From Marsupella aquatica (lineage: Eukaryota; Marchantiophyta), in NCBI GenBank assembly GCA_973895155.1, contig OZ316896.1, positions 868,001-932,000 of the forward strand: DNA of 64,000 bases, given 5' to 3'. A model generated the notes under the pieces. It made no database searches, was not told the DNA's origin, and was given only the letters and a program-made list of their open reading frames with translations. Position 1 is the stretch's first letter, and every line of letters starts with the position of its first letter. A program made the position numbers and the translations under genes. Positions 34,192 to 45,984 of this stretch are shown in pieces.

Positions 34192-37100
34192 TCAATCTAA
34201 CACATACACTAAGCCAATCCCTTGTTTCATGCTTAGAGTAACATTAGTCATCACCATTTCTATATCAATCCATTGTAAATCAGTCGTATCATAAGTGAAT
34301 TCAACCTTGCTTGAGCTTGTTGGCTTATACCAATTAAATAAGAACTGACAAATACTCCCTATGTGTCCATGAGGAGGTGTTGGCCTGTCAAGCAAATCAA
34401 TAGCAGATCTCACTCTAGTCCATTGTCCCTTAACTTTCTATCTCATCATCATAATATGACCAAGCCAAAATTCTTTCTTGGCTTGCACTTCTGGTTCTTG
34501 AGTCCTAGCTTTACCTCTTCCTTTACCTTTCCCTTTCTTTGATCTTGTAGAAGGGCCTGCAACATTAGCACTTTCAAATGCTACTCCACAATCACTTCCA
34601 ACATCAACAAAACAGGTAACAGTATTTGGATCACATTGTTTCCTCTTACCAAGATTATAGTATGCCACTTGCTTCACCCTTGTGAGCCTATCCTTAGACA
34701 AATGCGGGTTGCCCACTAGTTGACTCACCAAAGTAGATTTGTAAATTGTTCTGCCCTCATAGGTAACTGTAGGCAAAACCTTCCTCTTTTCCTGTAGAGG
34801 GCTCTGAGTAGACTCTGTAAGGTCAGCCACAATAGAAGACAACACATGACGAATCTCATGCCCTAAAGTATCTACCTCTACAGAATGAGATTCTGGTATG
34901 TCTAACTCGGCCCCATCCTGCAAAACATCATCAGGAATGGTTACATCATCTGTCAACCATGCATCAATTTGATTTAGATCTTCCTCAGGGTCTTCAAATT
35001 CATGAAACTCTCCTTCTGGTCGAGGTCCAATTAGAGATCTGTGCTCTACATGGTCTTCAGAATCGTCAACAACAATTGTTTATGCTATGATAGCTGAATC
35101 TGGCCATGTTTCAACTTCCACATGCCAAGGGTGAGTCCACCACCACTTTCTTGATGCTGGCAGATCACTTCGGGGAGACATTTGCAACATTCTAAGCAAC
35201 TCTTTTGCTTCTTCAAATCCTTCTTTCAAGGTTGCAACCACCAACTCATTAGTTTGTACTTCAGAGTAATCAAAAAGATTAGGTGCATCTTCACCTTCAA
35301 GTAAAGGATGAAGCTTGGCCCACACATGATCTTGCTTTTTATGTGATCGAGCTACTTTCAAGCCCTCTGGTCCACATTCTAATCCAGCAAGACGATTCAA
35401 CCCAACAGCACTATCCAACAAAGAACCAAAATCATAATTTCTCTCATGGCCACTCATTCCACCTACCTTACTGAAAAAGATCTCACAACAATCAGAACCC
35501 AACTCATGAAATGGAATACACAAGTGAGAAAACTTGTCACGAAATGCACATACAAGCAACACAATGAATTGGCAAGACATATTAACATCATGAAAAGCTT
35601 GGATTGAAATCATATTTTTCTCTGTATGTAAAGCAACATTTCCACCTACAGCATGATCACCATACCTCAACCACAACCTCCACAATCGAAAGAACCAAGA
35701 AACTTTTCCTGCCAGCTTCACTCTAGTCCTTAGATCATGTCTCTGGGAGTAGAAAATGTCAATGTAATCTGCACAAATCTGCAGATACAACTCTATCCCC
35801 AAACTTTGTTCATACAACAGATCAGTTCTTAGATGCAAATCTGCTAAACATGCACGCACCTTTTCTGATGCTATCCTCTGGGGACCAGCCCAATTCTGAC
35901 GGTCAGATCTATTCACATCATCCCAATTCAATCCATGTTGATGAATTGGATAACTATTGTACACATTACAAACGTGAAACAGAGAAGCATGTTGGTCTCC
36001 AAGTGCCATTATTGAGGACACTCGATCTAGTGGGTTTATCAACTTTTTCCCATTGTGAGGCTGGTCTTGATCACCAAAACCATAGAGATCCCCATTAGGC
36101 AATATGGCAACTGAGTAAGGCCATCCTTCCCACCTACAGAAAATCTAGGGTAAGAACCATTTTCTCCTCTGTAATCTTCTAACATCAATTTCCTGCGTCT
36201 TGCATCACCATCACTAGCATGCCCAAGCAAAGGACCTACAGAGTCTCTGCAATGCACATCCCAAGATTCCTTCAATTGCATCCAATGCTCTCGTACCCAT
36301 TCTGCCTTGAATTTGTTACAGGTTGATATAGCACAGAGGGCCAACTTTGGCATTCCAACATGCAATGGATTCACAATGACAACTCTAGCATACATCCCCT
36401 TGTTAAAATCCTCAAATGTATTTACAATCTTGTTATAGCCATCCTCATCGTCACCTACAAGAATTTCTAATCCAAATTCATAGGTGTGCTCATCCTTATG
36501 ACCACAAAAACCAATCAGAGTGTCATATTTGGCCTCCCACCTGCAGAGAGCCCAATGTCAATGAGATCAGTTCCAAAGAGTTGATAAAACTACATGTCTA
36601 ACAAATAGTCTTCAACTCCAATTGCATCAATATGTGTTGTAATAAACATACATTGGGCTTTCCTTGATCCTGGTTTCATCCTCTGCAAGCATGATAGGAA
36701 CATCCCCCTGAATTTGTAACATCTCCTTTGCAACAGACAAAATCCAAGCCACCTCCTTGAATGTTTTTGGCCTAATTCCAGCACAAAATTAAATAAATTT
36801 TGCTCTATCTCATTTTAGTGTCTTCAAGCTTGGCCCAGCTAAGTTCCTTGCAAAAACATGGGCCACCTGCCGGCCCCCATATTGAAACATAGCCTAAGCT
36901 ATGGCTTTTGTTTTCTGACTGTAACAAAACCCCCTTGCATTTCTCTCCCAATTTTTACCTACATCCTTCAAGAAATCCCATAGACCTTCTTTTCCACCAA
37001 ATGCACCATTCCTATGACCATTGACAATACTCCTTAGAAAAAGTCTCAAATCTTTTCTGTCTGCAGCTACTCCTAACAGTTCCTGCAATTTTCTCTTCCT

Positions 37101-38413
37101 AGTACTAAGGGCACACACTTTCTGAGTCTGTAGTGCCAACAACCATCTCTCCTTTCTTCTCTTGACATTCAGACCATGCATCTGTTTGGTCAACTCTGGA
37201 CGTGTCAAATAACGTGCATTCAAACCACCCTCTATGCTTCTTTCCCCTCTCTTTGCTAAAGCTTCCGCTTCCCTGTGCACCTGCCCACGAAAGTCATCTT
37301 CTAATGTTATAACATGACATCTACTACAAGTTAGGTTCAAAAACTCCCCACCATACAAGGACAGCCTAGAGCAATCTCTATGCCTAAATAGTCCTTTTAT
37401 ATGTACAATAGAACTTGTGTTAGGATTGTAGACATCAACAGAGACTGTAGCATCTAAATCCCATACATGTCCACCACACTGATCATGCAAGATACCCTTC
37501 ACAGCATACTTCACATTCTTCCACTCTACATATTCATCCCATATTCCCCAACAAAGCAAACTCAAGCCCACATCAATGTCTATAGACCCACCTGTACCAG
37601 AGCTGCTGCTTGCATTGGAAGCATCCTCCTTGAAGACTTTTAAAATTGAATTATGTGAAGGATGTTGATCCCTCTCATCTGGCTTCCTTGGTCTGCCCCT
37701 CTTTCTAGATCTCAATGCAAGTTCAGCAGTATTCTTTCTGGCTTCAACTACATCCAAGTGATCCCGACTAACCAAATGTGTCCTTAGGTTGTGGTCCAAA
37801 GTCCCTTTCTTACAAACCAAATTCATGATTGCCCCACAGACTTTACAACAAACCTTATAAAGGAACCACTTGTTTGCATTATTGGCTACACCAGGCACAG
37901 GGGGCACATGAAATAGCTCATCATCACCTCCACACTCAGTATTCAGAGTCTGGACTATCTCTAGGCCAGTTGCTATGGCCCCCTCATAATCAAACTCAGG
38001 CTTCTGTGCAAGATCAGAGGGCTTGACCCCAGTCATAGCAATGCCCCTTCTCCTGCAGTAATTGTCTTTGTGTTTAGCAAAGGCAAGGTGCTTGGTCTTA
38101 AAATTGCTGAATAGATTAGCAATTGACTTCTTATCTTGGGAATTGTCTGCCCTCCCATAGATCACTCTGCACTCAAGACACTCTAGATGGTCTCTCACAT
38201 CTTGTCCTTCATCCCATGTTCAAATTCTCCAATTATGATTTTTATACCCATTTTTGTGAATCCACTTCTCTAGTCTTATAAATTCATCATTCCAGACTTT
38301 GACAGTTGCTTTAGACATGAGAATAGACTCAAAAGAAGCTCTCACAGGGGGAGCATCTTGAAGTTGTTCACAATGACAGTCACATAAAGAACCTCCCATA
38401 TAGACTGAACCTG
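34192..38413 (-). pseudogene. Large P-like transposase, copy 1 (decayed)
   Basis: Homologous over its whole length to the copy at 51419-55916. Blocks in order on the minus strand: LECLECRV with FKTKHLAFAKH (first zinc finger); CCKVC with LRTHLVSRDH (second); RKRGRPRK (AT-hook-like); LSLLCWGIWDE; GLFRHRDC; NGHRNGAFGGKEGLWDFL; LAEDETRIKESP; KYDTLIGFCGHKDEH; VGPLLGHASDGDARRRKLM; HNGKKLINPLD; YGDHAVGGN; and SDCCEIFFSKVGGMSGHER. A probable intron (36541-36651, GTATGT to CTGCAG) interrupts the LAEDET block and is absent from copy 2. In-frame stops occur at about 38218, 36894, 36840 and 36815, with a 4-base insertion frameshift at about 36,135 and a stop at 35080. The acceptor-like CTATATGGCAG at about 38414 suggests an upstream exon. 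It would have catalysed movement of Element 1. Confidence 0.85.
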
Positions 38414-38718
38414 CCATATAGCACAAAGAACAAAACAATAGAAGAGTATTAGAGATTACTCCAAAATAGTTCAAACAAGCTTTTGATGTCCAGATTAGGA
38501 CACCAACAAAAACAAAATTATCACTGTTCACATGTGATTACTCAGCTATATAAGGCCTTTACCAAAGCAATTCTAACAATATTCTGATAGCCTCTAAGAG
38601 GTATGAGGCTGCACAGGAACCAATTCCCCCTCAAGTATTGCATGTCTGTGACAATAAATAAAACGTCATCCTTCCACATCCCAATGGTCCCTACCCTTCA
38701 CACACCTCCTGAGGTGTT

Positions 38719-39258
38719 TCACCCCCCAGGGGTCTCATCATGACACCAACTACGAGGGCATCTACTACACTGTACAAAATCTTTAATCCCATCCTTGTAG
38801 ACTTTACAGTAGTCACAAAAATGCCTTGGGCACATTAGGTTCTTAGGACTTGTTGGATGAGACCTCTGAGGCAGTGCCCCAACCATAAGTAGCACCCTAA
38901 GGCAGCCAGGGTGGTAATGAGAAAAGCAATGAGGATGGGCACAGTGGAGCACAAGAGATTCTTCTGTTGTGAGATTTTCAAATCTGGCAATGAGTCCACA
39001 AGCAAAGCATCTAGCTCTGCCGGCAGCACACAATTGACAAACCCAGGGTGCCCTCCAGTCATTGTTTTCAGGCAATGTGACAGGAGTGCAAATGGCCCCC
39101 TGTATACCTTCTCCACCAACAAAGTGAAAATGTCTACTACAAGGACCATCACAAAATACCAAACCATCTGTCTCATCACAAAAGAAACAGCAAGGGGGAT
39201 CCATGCGGTGGTGCTCCTTATGGGAAAATATGTCAATTCGTGGCACATCCAAAGCCAT
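38719..39258 (-). CDS. EDM2-like triple PHD-finger fragment carried by Element 1
   Basis: An open frame of 179 codons starting at ATG 39258. It holds PHD finger 1 (CCFFCDETDGLVFCDGPC, then FHF, and WVCQLC). PHD finger 2 follows (CFACG, VLHCAHPHCFSHYHPGCL, CPRHFC). Most of a third is present (CDYCKVYKDG, VQCSRCPRSW). This order and spacing is that of the plant EDM2/EDL histone-reading proteins, which act in the nucleus on heterochromatin and intronic transposons. The frame then runs into a stop (TGA after DETPGG) where EDM2 would continue, so it is a fragment, or it is spliced onward. It lies just upstream of the transposase on the same strand and could be an N-terminal partner exon or simply captured host sequence. 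I cannot decide between them. Confidence 0.7.
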   Translation of the reverse strand: MALDVPRIDIFSHKEHHRMDPPCCFFCDETDGLVFCDGPCSRHFHFVGGEGIQGAICTPVTLPENNDWRAPWVCQLCAAGRARCFACGLIARFENLTTEESLVLHCAHPHCFSHYHPGCLRVLLMVGALPQRSHPTSPKNLMCPRHFCDYCKVYKDGIKDFVQCSRCPRSWCHDETPGG

Positions 39259-40539
39259 CTCAGCTTGCCTGATGGTAATTTACCTCTGCACAACAAATGC
39301 TCCATTTACTCAGCATCCAATTTTCAACCCTGGCTTGATATCCATTCAACATTGAACAACACATTCATAGTTATTGGTGCAACTACAAATTGAGCATCCT
39401 GAATATAAGCATAGTTACCTTGATTGTCTGCTCCCTCCACAAATTTTGGGTCTGAACGTATATATTGCTGAAGCTTCTGAGATGCTTCCCCTACACCTTA
39501 AACCAATCAGGAAACCAATCCATCCTGCACGAAGAGTTCAAAACATATTAACTTATCAGAATGTAGGTCACTGAATTCGAGGAGTGTAACTGAGGCCAGG
39601 TTCATTCCCGGTGGAAATACATCCCCTGGTCGAGAGCAAACACAAGACTTAATACATAAATAAAGGAATTAAGAAAGGTAAATGAATATATATCATGCAA
39701 CATCCAATAACTAAGACCAAACTGAACAGAAGAAGAAGGAATAAAAAAAAGCTTTACATACAGTAAACAATTACAGCGTCATGGAGAACTGAGCATAAAC
39801 CAAGAAATAACATTGTGAACTCAAGAGTCAGAACTTAACATACCTTTGCAAGAATTGGTTCCAGGTTCTAGACTTACACAGATCCTAGACAAGTCGGGAG
39901 ACAAGCAACACTGTCCTCTTCTTGAACAAGCTACACAACAGAATTAATGCCAATTGAATGTCAGTTAAAGCTTTTGTTTCTCGACTGATTTTCAGCAAGT
40001 AATCTAATTCTTATTAGATTCTTCCTTTGGTTGAATAATGGAAAAAGTACTATTTCTTTTCACTTCAATATCTAGAGTGTTAAGCCATCAATCAATCCTT
40101 GCAAGCAGGTCCGCAGACAAATCTGCTTGCAAAAGAGGGGGAGGTAAATATATTATGGATTATTTGAGAGCACTGGACACTGCATTGTCTTGCACTAGAG
40201 TAGTCAAATCAAAATAGCTGGCTTGTAAACAAAACAAGATTGAGGAGCAAGTTGACAATATGTAGGGCTCGATCCCTACAAGCAAAGTGGTTGCGTAGGG
40301 CAGAGATGGCTGTCACTTTGCGCATCAGAAAGGTAAACATGACAGCATATTTCAGCTGATGTTCGCTTGAACTCTCCCAGACCAACCAAAGGGAACCCGA
40401 GATCAAAAGCGACACAAAGATTACAACACTATCTAGCAAATAAACCAAGCATCGATTAGAGTGTAGTCTAAGCGAATGAAATCAAAGTAGTCGGGAAGTG
40501 AGCGAGAACTCCACCAGATGCAGTCACCTGAGCTGAGCT

Positions 40540-41240
40540 TGATCAGGCAGCTCACTTGTGCTTCTTCAATTGCAGCCAGTGATAGTGCAGCACCAACAAA
40601 CCACTCGACCACACCTTCTATGAACTCATTTGCAGCCAGCAACACAGCGCAGCTTATCTCAATCTCAACTGTCTGCAAAAACTCAATCGACCTTCACCCA
40701 ACTTGATTGCAGCCAGCAATGCAGCACACCCTGACCTCCACTCAATCTTGATTTGCTGCGGATGTGCCAGTAGCGCAGCGTAGCAGCATACCCCAACCTC
40801 CACTCAGTTGCAGCAGCCGCAAATCATGACTCAATCGCAAAGCAAGAGCGACTGATCACCCAACCTTCAATCACTCAATCATAGTAGCACTTCACTCAAT
40901 CGCAGTAGCAGCTCATGCGCCCTGACAAGGTCTTCAAATGTAGCAACAACGCACCCCGATCTCATTCAATCAGCAGCCTTTGTCACAAACACATTGCCCA
41001 AGCTCTCAATCGCAGCCGCAACACCCAGTAGCTCACCCGCAGCCCACGATGCAAAGCAACTCCTTAGACTTGCTTGATCTCACTTGTAGTGCCCACAGTA
41101 CTCGCCCGATCAATTTCACTGTAATCACGACAGCACAGATTACCCGCATCGCCCGATCGCCCACTATCGCCCACTATCACCCGATCACTTTCACTCCCAG
41201 AATGACTTCAGCTGATCAAACTTGCAGGTGATCACACTCG
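40540..41240. repeat. CAGC/AATCGCA-rich low-complexity block within Element 1
   Basis: Many irregular repeats of CAATCGCAG, GCAGCCAG, ACTCAATC and CCCGATC, without fixed period. It may be the promoter side of Element 1 or decayed simple sequence. The 81-codon minus-strand frame at 40433-40678 shows no domain I know. Confidence 0.45.
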
Positions 41241-42429
41241 CAACTGATCACAATCACAACTTCCACCTAAGTTTGATCAATAGAGCCACAATGCCCATCT
41301 TGTGTGTAAGCATTTCCTTCAAAAAAGCTCAAAGCAATACCCAGACCCTCACCTTAGCTCACATTGATTATGGCCGCAACCCCGGCCGCAACACCCCAAA
41401 TTTTGCATTTCCTTCGAAAAAGATCTAGGTAGCACCCAGCCCGTGGTCTGCGGCTCACCCTGTGCAATTGCTACCCTTCACAAAGCGCAGTCGTCCCTCT
41501 CCAACAGTCCCACTTAGCCCTAAACGGACAAGTAACCCTACACCATTGGATGTGGGGGATGGATCGATGGCCTCGCAAATTGGGCAAACAATTCAAACGG
41601 CTCTTGAGAGGAATTGAGGGCCCGGCCATTGTATTGTAATGCATGGCCCTAAAGGCCCTGACACTTCCTACCGTCCCCTCCCTCTCATGATCCATCTCCC
41701 GCCCACACAATTCAAAATTATCCCTCAAACCCACCACCCAACCCCCATTTTGCCCCTAAACCCTATAACCTATTTACATAAGGAAGTGCCATGTGGACCA
41801 ATTAAAAATTGACATGTGTCCCTCATATATGGCCCTCCTAAAATGCCCTATCTTAAACTAACAACTTAGATTGAAGAAGTGAGATTTTTAGCACCCCTAT
41901 TATACTTCTAAGCTTCAATATGTATTTCTCAACCCCTAAAGTTCTTCAACAAAACTTCTTAAGTATTCCGCAAAATTGAATTAAAAAACCCTATACTTAT
42001 TTGCGCGTGATGGGTCGGAAGGAAATAAGTGAGGACCCCGGGTTTGAAGTCATTTTCAAAGTAGAATGGCAAAGGCATTTTCAGAAGTAAGGTGCTTGAG
42101 TTGGAAGGACTCTTTTGAATAGGAAAGTAGCTTATGATTGCTTATAGCTTGTGGGGTTGCTAGAGTGATGATTTTAAGGTTGCTTGATATTTGTTAAGGA
42201 CTTTGTTGACCAAACCAAGGCAACCATGAGCAAAGTCTAAAGTATGTTAATGTTTAGGATGTTGAAAGCTATGAAGGTTTGTTGTCACCATTGGTTATTT
42301 TCTCATGCACCCGGTGTGTCTTTGACGAGGTCCTTGAGCCTCTTTTTCCACCTCTTTGCTTATCCTGAGGGCGTGCTCAACATTCTTTTCATCTGGTCCC
42401 CTTTTTTCTTGCTACTGTGTATCTCATGA

Positions 42430-42640
42430 ATGACATAGGCTAGCCCCTAACTAATACATGTCTCCCCGTTACCGCCTGGGTAATTTGGTAACATAAACAT
42501 ATAGCGTGAATTAGTCATCTATTTGGCTTGATTCACCCCATGGACGGGGGCTGAATGACGACCCTGGGGCATGCAATGTAGTCATGTCAACTACATGTCA
42601 ATTATGGTTGATGGTCTACTTCAGTCTGTGAGACACCCGA
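42430..42640 (+). repeat. R1 dispersed repeat core, copy C
   Basis: GCTAGCCCCTAACTAATACA, GTCTCCCCGTTACCGCC, GGTAACATAAACATATAGCG, CCCCATGGACGGGGGCTGAA, TGACGACCCTGGGGC and ATGGTTGATGGTCTACTTC. The copy continues to about 43,610, where AGCATCTTGAAGTGGTCTTG and ACTGGGTG occur. The hAT-like MITE at 42712 sits inside it. Confidence 0.75.
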
Positions 42641-42711
42641 TGAGACATACAAATATGATGCACCGATAGTCTATGCAAGTAGCTTTGCTAAGAGCTAGGT
42701 GCTGGCTCTAA

Positions 42712-43032
42712 GGGGTATTTACAAACGATAGGAAACAGCAAACAGTAACAGGAACCAGAAACTGGTAACAGGAAAATGAGTGGTAATTTTTTTTGAATTT
42801 TTTTGAAATTTTTTTTGAAATTTTTTTTTTGCCAAAAATATTTTTTTGCTAGCGCCTGGCGCTGGTAATGCTAGTGCCCAAAGCTAGCCAAAAAATTGTT
42901 GTCGACAATTTTTTTGTTTGAAAAATGTGACTTTTTAGGAAATATTTTTACATTGTTATTTTTCTGGTAACAGTAAATTTTTGTTGGTATCAGTAAATCT
43001 ATTTCCTATTTACTGTCACGCATGTCATACCC
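42712..43032 (+). mobile_element. hAT-like MITE inside R1, 8-bp target duplication
   Basis: GGCTCTAA occurs at 42704-42711 and 43033-43040. The insert starts GGGGTATTTACA and its inverse end reads GGGTATGACATG. Further in, CGATAGGAAACAG pairs with the inverse AAATAGGAAATAG. The centre is rich in T-runs. It is unrelated to the CTCGGGGG MITEs. Confidence 0.7.
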
Positions 43033-43040
43033 GGCTCTAA

Positions 43041-43960
43041 TAACTTCTCTATTTTATACTAACTTTACTAATTTTGTTCTTCATGTTTTAACACTACAAT
43101 AAGATACCAATATGCTCTTGTCGACACCACCATATTAGACTTATCTCTAGTTTTTTTTCTGACCTGATAGAATTACTTTTCTTGCTATACCCTGGTTGCT
43201 AAGATCTATCTACCCAATACATTGAAAATAGCTTTTTTCTGATATGTATCAATTTGACGCTACTTTTGTCACATGTATTACTCTATATCTTCACTAGTAG
43301 ACCCTGCTATTACTCTATACCTGATTTATCTTGATACATATCCTTTTCGTGAATTGATCCAATCATTATATGTAATTGACTTTTTTGATATCCACAATCG
43401 CGTAAGATCTTTTCATATTATTTCTTTGGCTTTACCATGTGTCACCGGCAATGTATGAAGTTCTTGTCTTGGACTACAAGGTGAAATGCATATTTACCTA
43501 AGACTATTCCCAGACCCTATTGTAGGACCATGACATGCGTTATGTGTGGACAAAGTAGCATCTTGAAGTGGTCTTGACTGGGTGTCTTATTTGCTACTTT
43601 ATAAATATTTCTCTCTTTGGATAGGAGATATACTCAAGATAATTGTTTTCTAGATATTTGTAAACTTTTAGTAAAGTGTTAATCTATTCACAAAGTAAAA
43701 CACCATGTATAATGATTGACCATATAAAGAAATATATATACAACAAATGTCTATGTATCTACAACTCCACTTGCACCCTAATATTAAATTACCATCATCC
43801 ATCGACCCTTTTCTACAACCTAGATCTAATGGTCCCTATCATTCACATACACTTTCATAATAAATAGCCTAAAAAAGTACCTCTAGCTACGGTTGCTTCT
43901 TGTGATGCCTTTCACATTACCCCAACATTATAAACAGCAACGGTATCTTCACTTTGGATC
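43041..43960. other. R1-derived sequence without a gene
   Basis: Contains the downstream end of R1 copy C (TTACCATGTGTCACCGGCAA, CAGACCCTATTGTAGGACCA, TCTTGACTGGGTG) and the start of the next copy. Parallel blocks occur at about 45,540-45,700. Confidence 0.45.
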
Positions 43961-44249
43961 TGACGAGGAACCTTGACGGCTCTTCCTTTCATAAACATTC
44001 TCTCTGTCTTGTAATTTATGGTCTTGATCCCATAGAGCATTTACATGCAAATGTTACTGTTCTTGGTCCCTTCTGCATATCCACGCTCTCTCTGGCATGT
44101 TGTCCTATACATCTTGTGACTGCTTTTTACACACTTGTTCTAAACCAACACTCTGGCTACTTCAACAATATTCTCGTGGCTCACATGGCATGAGCACAAC
44201 AGGTGACTATTTTTGAATTTTCTTTACCCCATATATTGCTCCATTTGTT

Positions 44250-45090
44250 AGGCTAGCCCCCAGCTAAGACACGTCTCCCCATTACCACCCGGGAAAATGG
44301 TAACATAAATGTGTCACACATTGAACACCTTTTCTTTAGCTGTGGAAAAGTTGTCAACAGGTGGAAAGAGATCCAACAGCTACTGCACAGCTCCCTTGCT
44401 TTACAGTTTAACCACATATCACTCTTTGATGCTATTAACCATACCATACTAAAACACAAATGGAAACCAGGACCATTGTTGATTCTTATGGAACTCTGCC
44501 ATGACATCTGGAATGAACGGAATAATGCCAATTATTCTCAATTTTTGGGAAGACTTCCTGGATGGGTTGTGCTATGCAACATTGAACTGCACTTGAATTC
44601 CATGGTGACCACTTGCCACACTCAAAAGAAAGGAAAACAACTCCGAGAAGCTATTGAGCAACTTTAGGTTGTGCTTAAGCCATGGGCGCAGATTGATAGT
44701 CCGGTTCCTTTTAGTAATGATGACGATCTAGGAGCAAGCTCAATTGGAGTCATTGTAGTCAGGACAGTCCCAAGGAATGACAAAGGACGTGGTCCTTCTG
44801 GATTCTTTAGTTTGGCCTTTGGGGCTGTTTGTTTGGTTGCCTCTCCCACCCTAGTGGTCTTTGCCCCGGGGTTGGGTTTGTTGGGGTTCTCCCCTTTCCC
44901 CCTTCCCTCGCTTTTGGGGGTGTGGTTTTTTTGGAAAAAAGGAAAAAAAGGACAGAATTTATGCGTTACATAAAACTAGTACATTTGTTGACTAGCTTTG
45001 CCCCATGGACGAGGGCTAAATGACGACCATGTGGGTAGCAATATAGCTCTTATGTCTGCTATATTTTAGGTATGGTTGATGGTCCACTTC
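44250..45090 (+). repeat. R1 dispersed repeat core, copy D, split by a LINE
   Basis: The left part (44,250-44,309) has AGGCTAGCCCCCAGCTAAG, GTCTCCCCATTACCACC and GGTAACATAAA. The right part from 44,965 resumes with TTACATAAA, CCCCATGGACGAGGGCTAAA, TGACGACC and ATGGTTGATGGTCCAC. Removing the insert restores the order seen in copy C. Confidence 0.75.
44310..44964 (+). mobile_element. 5'-truncated LINE inserted in R1
   Basis: GTAACATAAA (44300-44309) and GTTACATAAA (44965-44974) look like a target duplication with one mismatch. The insert encodes the zf-RVT end of a plant LINE: SHIEHLFFSCGKVVNRWKEI, then HDIWNERNNANYSQF, ending at a TAG at about 44,667. A 3' UTR with GGGCTGTTTGTTTGGTTGCC follows, and then an A-rich tail (GGAAAAAAGGAAAAAAAGG). 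It is dead by truncation. Confidence 0.75.
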
Positions 45091-45099
45091 TAACTGGAT

Positions 45100-45960
45100 G
45101 AATACCAGAATGAAGCACCGCTAGTTTGACATATTGTTCTACCATGAGCAGAACGCATGTTGTAAAATAGTTTCTTTTAATAACTAATTAAGGACTAACT
45201 ACGTGGATGATTGTGATGTTGATAATACTATTGATGCAACGTTTGTGCTAACTCTGTCATTCCTTAGCAATAACTTGTATCCATCATATTCTCCTAAGCT
45301 TGATAAGGCTACATTTTGTTTGACATATTCACGGTGTATCTTTACATAGGTCAAAACTTGTCATCAGTTTCTCTAAACGTTGAATTTTATATACATGCGA
45401 ACCTAGAAGTTTTTTACTTTCCCTATTTTTTACTTTCCCTATTATCATTTTTCTTGTCTTGATTATCACCTACACCAGCGTCACTCCTTTTTAAGTCTGA
45501 ATTATCCAATAAAATACCGTATCATGATTGATCTTTTTTCCGGGCTCCACCATGTGCCATAGCTATTGTGAAGCTTTCCGTGCAAGATTGATTTGGTGAA
45601 TGACATATGAAAAGATTATCCCTAGACCCTACTATATGACTTGGTCATGTGTGTTGTATGGACACAATGGTATCTTGACAATGGCCTTGATTGGATTTTT
45701 GTCCTTATGTGATATCTCTCATAAGAATATGGGGAGGATACACAAGAAATGGAAGGCCAGGCTTGCAACAACCAATAATCTTTGTGTTAAGACCTAGCCA
45801 AACATAATCTATACAATTGCGCTAGTATGAGACCTTCAACTAGAGACCCACAACCACAACATATATACAGGCCATACATAGACCTCAGTCCAAGTATACC
45901 ACACATGGGATACAATATGATCACTAACATACAAAACAAAGATATATGTAAGATCAAAAA
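45100..45960. other. R1 copy D downstream part, no gene
   Basis: Parallels 42,640-43,620 in word order (CTCCACCATGTGCCATAG, TAGACCCTACTATATGACTT, TGGCCTTGATTGGATT, GATATCTCTC). Confidence 0.45.
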
Positions 45961-45984
45961 CATCACCACCGTTGATTGATACTA

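Larger units (their letters stand above)
33551..42042 (-). mobile_element. Element 1: 8.5-kb gene-carrying DNA transposon with TIRs and 8-bp target duplication
   Basis: TTTGAAGT flanks it at 33543-33550 and 42043-42050. The left end CTCGGGGGCCTCAGT matches the inverse of the right end, CCCGGGGTCCTCACT, in 12 of 15 positions. Subterminal blocks match the 297-bp MITEs, including CAACGTTTT on the left and GAATTAAAAAACCCTA with GCGTGATGGG on the right. Inside, the minus strand carries a large decayed transposase (34192-38413) and upstream of it an EDM2-like PHD segment (38719-39258). A SINE-like tRNA-derived piece sits near the left end. The transposase is broken by stops and one frameshift, so the element is not autonomous now. 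By 8-bp duplications and transposase motifs I place it near the P/hAT group. That placement is inference. Confidence 0.85.

Noticed and set aside
44664-44973. 100-codon frame after the LINE stop
   Set aside because: It is the T/G-rich 3' UTR and A-rich tail of the LINE insertion.
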